The position numbers and the translations under genes are program-made. Below, piece after piece: positions 61,372-64,000 of a stretch of 64,000 bases of DNA (within the stretch, counting starts at the first letter, position 1; each line of letters opens with the position of its first letter). Under the pieces are notes generated by a model. The model ran no database searches and was not told the origin of the DNA. It worked only from the letters and a program-made list of their open reading frames with translations. Origin of the DNA: Acidimicrobiia bacterium (GTDB lineage Bacteria; Actinomycetota; Acidimicrobiia; Spongiisociales; UBA11373); NCBI GenBank assembly GCA_030584185.1, contig CP129495.1:2101469-2165468 (forward strand). The letters are read 5' to 3'.

Positions 61372-63732
61372 ATGTCCGAGTTTTCGGCATCCGGCGTCGT
61401 AGGAGACGCCACCTTCCACTTTTCCACGGGCCGATTGGCCCCCCAGGCCGACGGCGCAGTCGAGGCCCGAGTCGGCGACACCGTGGTGCTTGCCACCGCC
61501 GTTGCCTCCCGGCGCCTTCGCGAGGGAGTCGACTTCTTCCCGCTGACGGTCGACGTCGAGGAGCGCATGTACGCCGTGGGGAAGATCCCCGGGTCGTTCT
61601 TCCGGCGTGAGGGACGCGCCACCGAGCGCGCCACCCTGTCGGCACGGCTCATCGACCGGCCGCTCCGGCCCTCGTTCAAGGACGGTTTCCGGTCCGAGAC
61701 CCACGTGGTCGCCCTGGTGACCTCGGCGGACGAGGACCAGCCCTACGACGTGCTCGCCCTCAACGCCGCCTCGGCCGCCCTGATGGTGAGCCCGATTCCG
61801 TTCGAGGGCCCGATCGCCGGGGTGAGGCTCGCTTACCGCAACGGCGAGTGGATCCCGATGCCCACCTACGCCCAGATCGCCGAGTCGGTGTTCGAGCTGG
61901 TGGTGGCGGGCAAGCGCAACACCGAGGGCGGGATCGACATCGCCATGGTCGAGGCCGGCGCCACCGAGGAGGCCATGCGGCTCATCGCCGACGGCCAGGC
62001 ACCCACCGACGAGGCCGCCGTCGCTCGCGGCCTGGAGGAGGCCAAGGCATACCTGAGCGCCCTGATCGACCTCCAGCTCGAGCTGCGCTCCCAGGTGTCC
62101 ATCCCCGAGGTGGAGTTCCCCCTGGTCAGCGACTACTCCGACGACCTGTACGCCCGGGTCGAGGCCGCCGCCAAGCCCAAGGTGGCCGAGGTGGTCGAGA
62201 TCGCCGGCAAGCAGGATCGCAACCTGGCCGAAGAGGCGGCCCGGGAGGCCACCATGGCCGAGCTCGGGATGGACGCCGATCACGAAGAGGCCGCCGCCGC
62301 CGGCCGCGCCTTCCGCAGCGTGATGAAGAAGGCGATGCGGGCGCGGGTGGTGAGCGACGGGATCCGGCTCGACGGGAGGGGCACTCGTGACGTGCGTCCC
62401 ATCTCGGTCGAGGTGGGCGTGGTCCCCCGAGGGCACGGCTCGGCGATCTTCCAGCGTGGCGAGACCCAGGTTCTCAACGTCAGCACCATCGGGATGCTGC
62501 GCATGGAGCAGATGCTCGACACGATCGGGATCGAGGACTCCAAGCGCTACATGCACCACTACAACTTCCCGCCGTTCTCCACCGGCGAGACCGGCTTCAT
62601 GCGCGGACCCCGCCGGAGAGAGATCGGTCACGGCGCACTCGCCGAGAAGGCGCTGCTCCCGGTGATCCCCACCGAGAACGAGTTCCCATACGCATTCCGA
62701 CTGGTGTCGGAGGTGCTCTCGTCGAACGGATCGTCGTCGATGGCGTCGGTGTGCGGTTCCAGCCTGTCGCTGATGGACTGTGGCGTGCCGATCGCCGCCC
62801 CCGTCGCCGGGGTGGCCATGGGCCTGATCGCCCATGAGGGCGGGTTCGTCACCCTGACCGACATCCTCGGAGCCGAGGACGCCCTGGGCGACATGGACTT
62901 CAAGGTGGCAGGCACCGCCGAGGTGATCACCGCCCTGCAGCTCGACACCAAGATCGAGGGGCTGCCCGCCGAGGTGCTGGCCGCGGCCCTCGACCAGGCC
63001 CGTGAGGCACGGCTTCACATCCTGGCCGAGATGGCGAAGGTGCTCTCCGCCCCCAGGGCGGAGCTGAACCCGATCGCCCCCCGCATCGAGGCGGTGGTGA
63101 TCCCCAAGGACAAGATCGGCGAGATCATCGGGCCCAAGGGCAAGATGATCCGCGAGATCGAGGAGCAGACCGGGGCCACCCTCGAGATCGAGGACGACGG
63201 GACGGTGCGCATCGGCGCCGCCGACGGCGACGCCCTGCGCATGGCCAAGGAGCGGGTGCTCGGCATCGCCTTCCCGCCCGAGGCCGAGTTGGGCAAGGAG
63301 TACGAGGGCGAGATCGTGAACATCACCAAGTTCGGCGCCTTCGTCAACATCCTTCCCGGCCGCGACGGCCTGCTGCACATCTCCAAGATCGGGGGTGGCC
63401 GCCGCATCGAGAACGTCGAGGACGTGTACTCGCTGGGCGACAAGGTGCAGGTGGTGGTGCGTGAGATCGACGACCGGGGCAAGGTGAGCCTCGACCTGGC
63501 CGGTGCGGAACCGTCCCCGGGCGGGGACGACGAGCCACGCGAGCGCCGCGAGCCCAGGGGTGACCGCGAGCCCCGCGGCGACCGCGAGCCCCGACCCGAC
63601 CGTGGCGGAAGGGACCGCGGCCCGCGTCGCGACGGCGACGGCGCCGCCGCCCGCAGCGGGTCGCCGGCGTCTCCGGCCAAGCCGGGACGTCAGGTGGTCT
63701 CCTTCGAGGACGAGTTCGAGTCCGGCATCTGA
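61372..63732 (+). CDS. pnp: Polyribonucleotide nucleotidyltransferase (PNPase)
   Basis: Trimeric 3'-5' phosphorolytic exoribonuclease of mRNA decay. The 786-residue protein has two RNase PH domains (FFPLTVDVEERMYAVGKIPG and FPPFSTGETGFMRGPRRREI with MDCGVPIAAPVAGVAMGLI), the KH domain (IIGPKGKMIREIEEQTGATL) and the S1 domain (YEGEIVNITKFGAFVNILPG, then DGLLHISKI). The tail repeats EPRGDR, giving a charged Arg/Asp/Glu stretch, and ends SFEDEFESGI. ATG 61372 gives the family N-terminus; ATG or GTG further upstream would add leader. Confidence 0.97.
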   Translation: MSEFSASGVVGDATFHFSTGRLAPQADGAVEARVGDTVVLATAVASRRLREGVDFFPLTVDVEERMYAVGKIPGSFFRREGRATERATLSARLIDRPLRPSFKDGFRSETHVVALVTSADEDQPYDVLALNAASAALMVSPIPFEGPIAGVRLAYRNGEWIPMPTYAQIAESVFELVVAGKRNTEGGIDIAMVEAGATEEAMRLIADGQAPTDEAAVARGLEEAKAYLSALIDLQLELRSQVSIPEVEFPLVSDYSDDLYARVEAAAKPKVAEVVEIAGKQDRNLAEEAAREATMAELGMDADHEEAAAAGRAFRSVMKKAMRARVVSDGIRLDGRGTRDVRPISVEVGVVPRGHGSAIFQRGETQVLNVSTIGMLRMEQMLDTIGIEDSKRYMHHYNFPPFSTGETGFMRGPRRREIGHGALAEKALLPVIPTENEFPYAFRLVSEVLSSNGSSSMASVCGSSLSLMDCGVPIAAPVAGVAMGLIAHEGGFVTLTDILGAEDALGDMDFKVAGTAEVITALQLDTKIEGLPAEVLAAALDQAREARLHILAEMAKVLSAPRAELNPIAPRIEAVVIPKDKIGEIIGPKGKMIREIEEQTGATLEIEDDGTVRIGAADGDALRMAKERVLGIAFPPEAELGKEYEGEIVNITKFGAFVNILPGRDGLLHISKIGGGRRIENVEDVYSLGDKVQVVVREIDDRGKVSLDLAGAEPSPGGDDEPRERREPRGDREPRGDREPRPDRGGRDRGPRRDGDGAAARSGSPASPAKPGRQVVSFEDEFESGI
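63536..63606 (+). repeat. Short direct repeats in the 3' end of pnp
   Basis: GACCGCGAGCCCCG occurs twice, with a diverged copy before (GAGCGCCGCGAGCCC), encoding repeated REPRGD units. Such in-frame repeats let tail length vary. Confidence 0.6.
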
Positions 63733-63754
63733 GCCGGCTCGCCATCGAGGATCC

Positions 63755-63782
63755 ACGGGGCCTCCCTTCGGGGAGGCCCCGT
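63755..63782 (+). terminator. Terminator hairpin after pnp
   Basis: ACGGGGCCTCCC-TTCG-GGGAGGCCCCGT is a perfect 12-bp stem with a stable TTCG loop. There is no T-run after it, as is common for terminators in GC-rich actinobacteria. Confidence 0.7.
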
Positions 63783-63796
63783 CGTCGTCGGATCGG

Positions 63797-63811
63797 TAGC
63801 CTGCGGCGATG
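63797..63811 (+). promoter_or_regulatory. Leaderless promoter of the PPOX-family gene
   Basis: TAGCCT (63797-63802), 6 nt, ATG 63809. Confidence 0.5.
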
Positions 63812-64000
63812 ACCACCTCCAGCCGACCCCAGATGCCGCCGATCGCCGACGAGGCGGGCATGGCCGACCTGCTCGCCGAGCAGGTGATCGGCGTGCTCTG
63901 CAGCCACAACCCCGACGGCACCATCCATGCCGCCCCCACCTACTTCCTCCACGAGGACGGGCTCTACGTGATGGGCACCCAGGATGGGTCCCAGCGGGTG
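63809..64000 (+). CDS. PPOX-class (pyridoxamine 5'-phosphate oxidase-like) protein, 5' part
   Basis: The first 64 residues of a split-barrel flavin- or F420-binding protein; the rest lies beyond the window. MADLLAEQVIGVLCSHNPDG and TIHAAPTYFLHEDGLYVMGT match the start of this fold, where the second strand follows a short Asn/Asp-Gly turn. Many actinobacterial members use F420, which would fit the presence of cofG and cofH, but the cofactor cannot be read from this part. Confidence 0.8.
   Translation, partial: MTTSSRPQMPPIADEAGMADLLAEQVIGVLCSHNPDGTIHAAPTYFLHEDGLYVMGTQDGSQRV

Noticed and set aside
63536-63606. CRISPR-like direct repeats at the end of pnp
   Set aside because: The repeats are short, adjacent and in frame, and encode the REPRGD tail. 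There are no spacers.
61300-63939. Long minus-strand open frame (about 880 codons) opposite pnp
   Set aside because: pnp on the plus strand is certain. The antisense translation is rich in Gly, His, Leu and Asp without recognisable motifs, as expected from GC-rich codon structure.

Overview
The window is about 64 kb of GC-rich chromosomal DNA with almost no non-coding space. I found no rRNA, tRNA, CRISPR array, insertion sequence or prophage. The gene content and order (plsX-rnc-mutM-smc-ftsY, ffh-rpsP-khpA-rimM, trmD-rplS-lepB, xerC-whiG-rpsB-tsf-pyrH-frr-cdsA-dxr, rimP-nusA-infB-rbfA-truB-ribF, rpsO-pnp), the F420 genes cofG/cofH, the WhiG-type sigma factor, a DUF2469 gene and frequent GTG starts point to an actinobacterium. 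An acidimicrobiia-like lineage is my guess; no marker in the window settles it.

Layout. Positions 1-7246 (+) hold the end of plsX, then rnc, mutM, smc, ftsY, cdd and a small membrane protein. Positions 7254-12054 (-) hold etfBA and a nucleoside-salvage operon (upp, an alkyltransferase-like gene, a pyrimidine-nucleoside phosphorylase, a purine-nucleoside phosphorylase). Positions 12128-14695 (+) hold ffh, rpsP, khpA and rimM. Positions 14824-17330 (-) hold a cupredoxin lipoprotein and two tandem gap paralogues, one without the catalytic cysteine. Positions 17430-22710 (+) hold cofG, a cofH with a large extra N-terminal region, trmD, rplS, lepB and DUF2469, followed by yraN and a minus-strand microprotein/zinc-ribbon pair. 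Positions 23372-27811 hold an enoyl-CoA hydratase-family gene, comM, dprA and an SH3 lipoprotein.

Positions 27893-36472 form a Tad/Flp pilus locus: an orphan LuxR-type regulator, a palindrome-rich control region, flp, tadE, tadG, cpaB, cpaE, cpaF, a von Willebrand A-TadB fusion and tadC. Positions 36518-55840 are core translation, envelope and isoprenoid genes: xerC, whiG, rpsB, tsf, pyrH, frr, cdsA (with a roughly 520-residue acidic extension), dxr, rseP, ispG, proS, rimP, nusA, infB, DUF503, rbfA, nrnA, truB, ribF. Positions 55898-60880 hold an exported hydrolase, a PilZ-containing cellulose-synthase-like glycosyltransferase and a cytochrome c/beta-propeller lipoprotein that is frameshifted in a run of eight G. 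The window ends with rpsO, pnp and the start of a PPOX-family flavoprotein gene.

Expression signals recur. At least eleven start codons lie 6-10 nt after a TANNNT-like -10 box with no room for a ribosome binding site, which suggests leaderless transcription. Many gene pairs overlap by NTGA. Ribosomal and nusA transcripts have compact 5' hairpins, including a terminator-like hairpin in the rimP-nusA leader. The oddities most worth testing are the CofH N-terminal region, the GAPDH pseudoenzyme, the ribF without a flavokinase motif, the cdsA extension, the VWA-TadB fusion and the poly-G frameshift.
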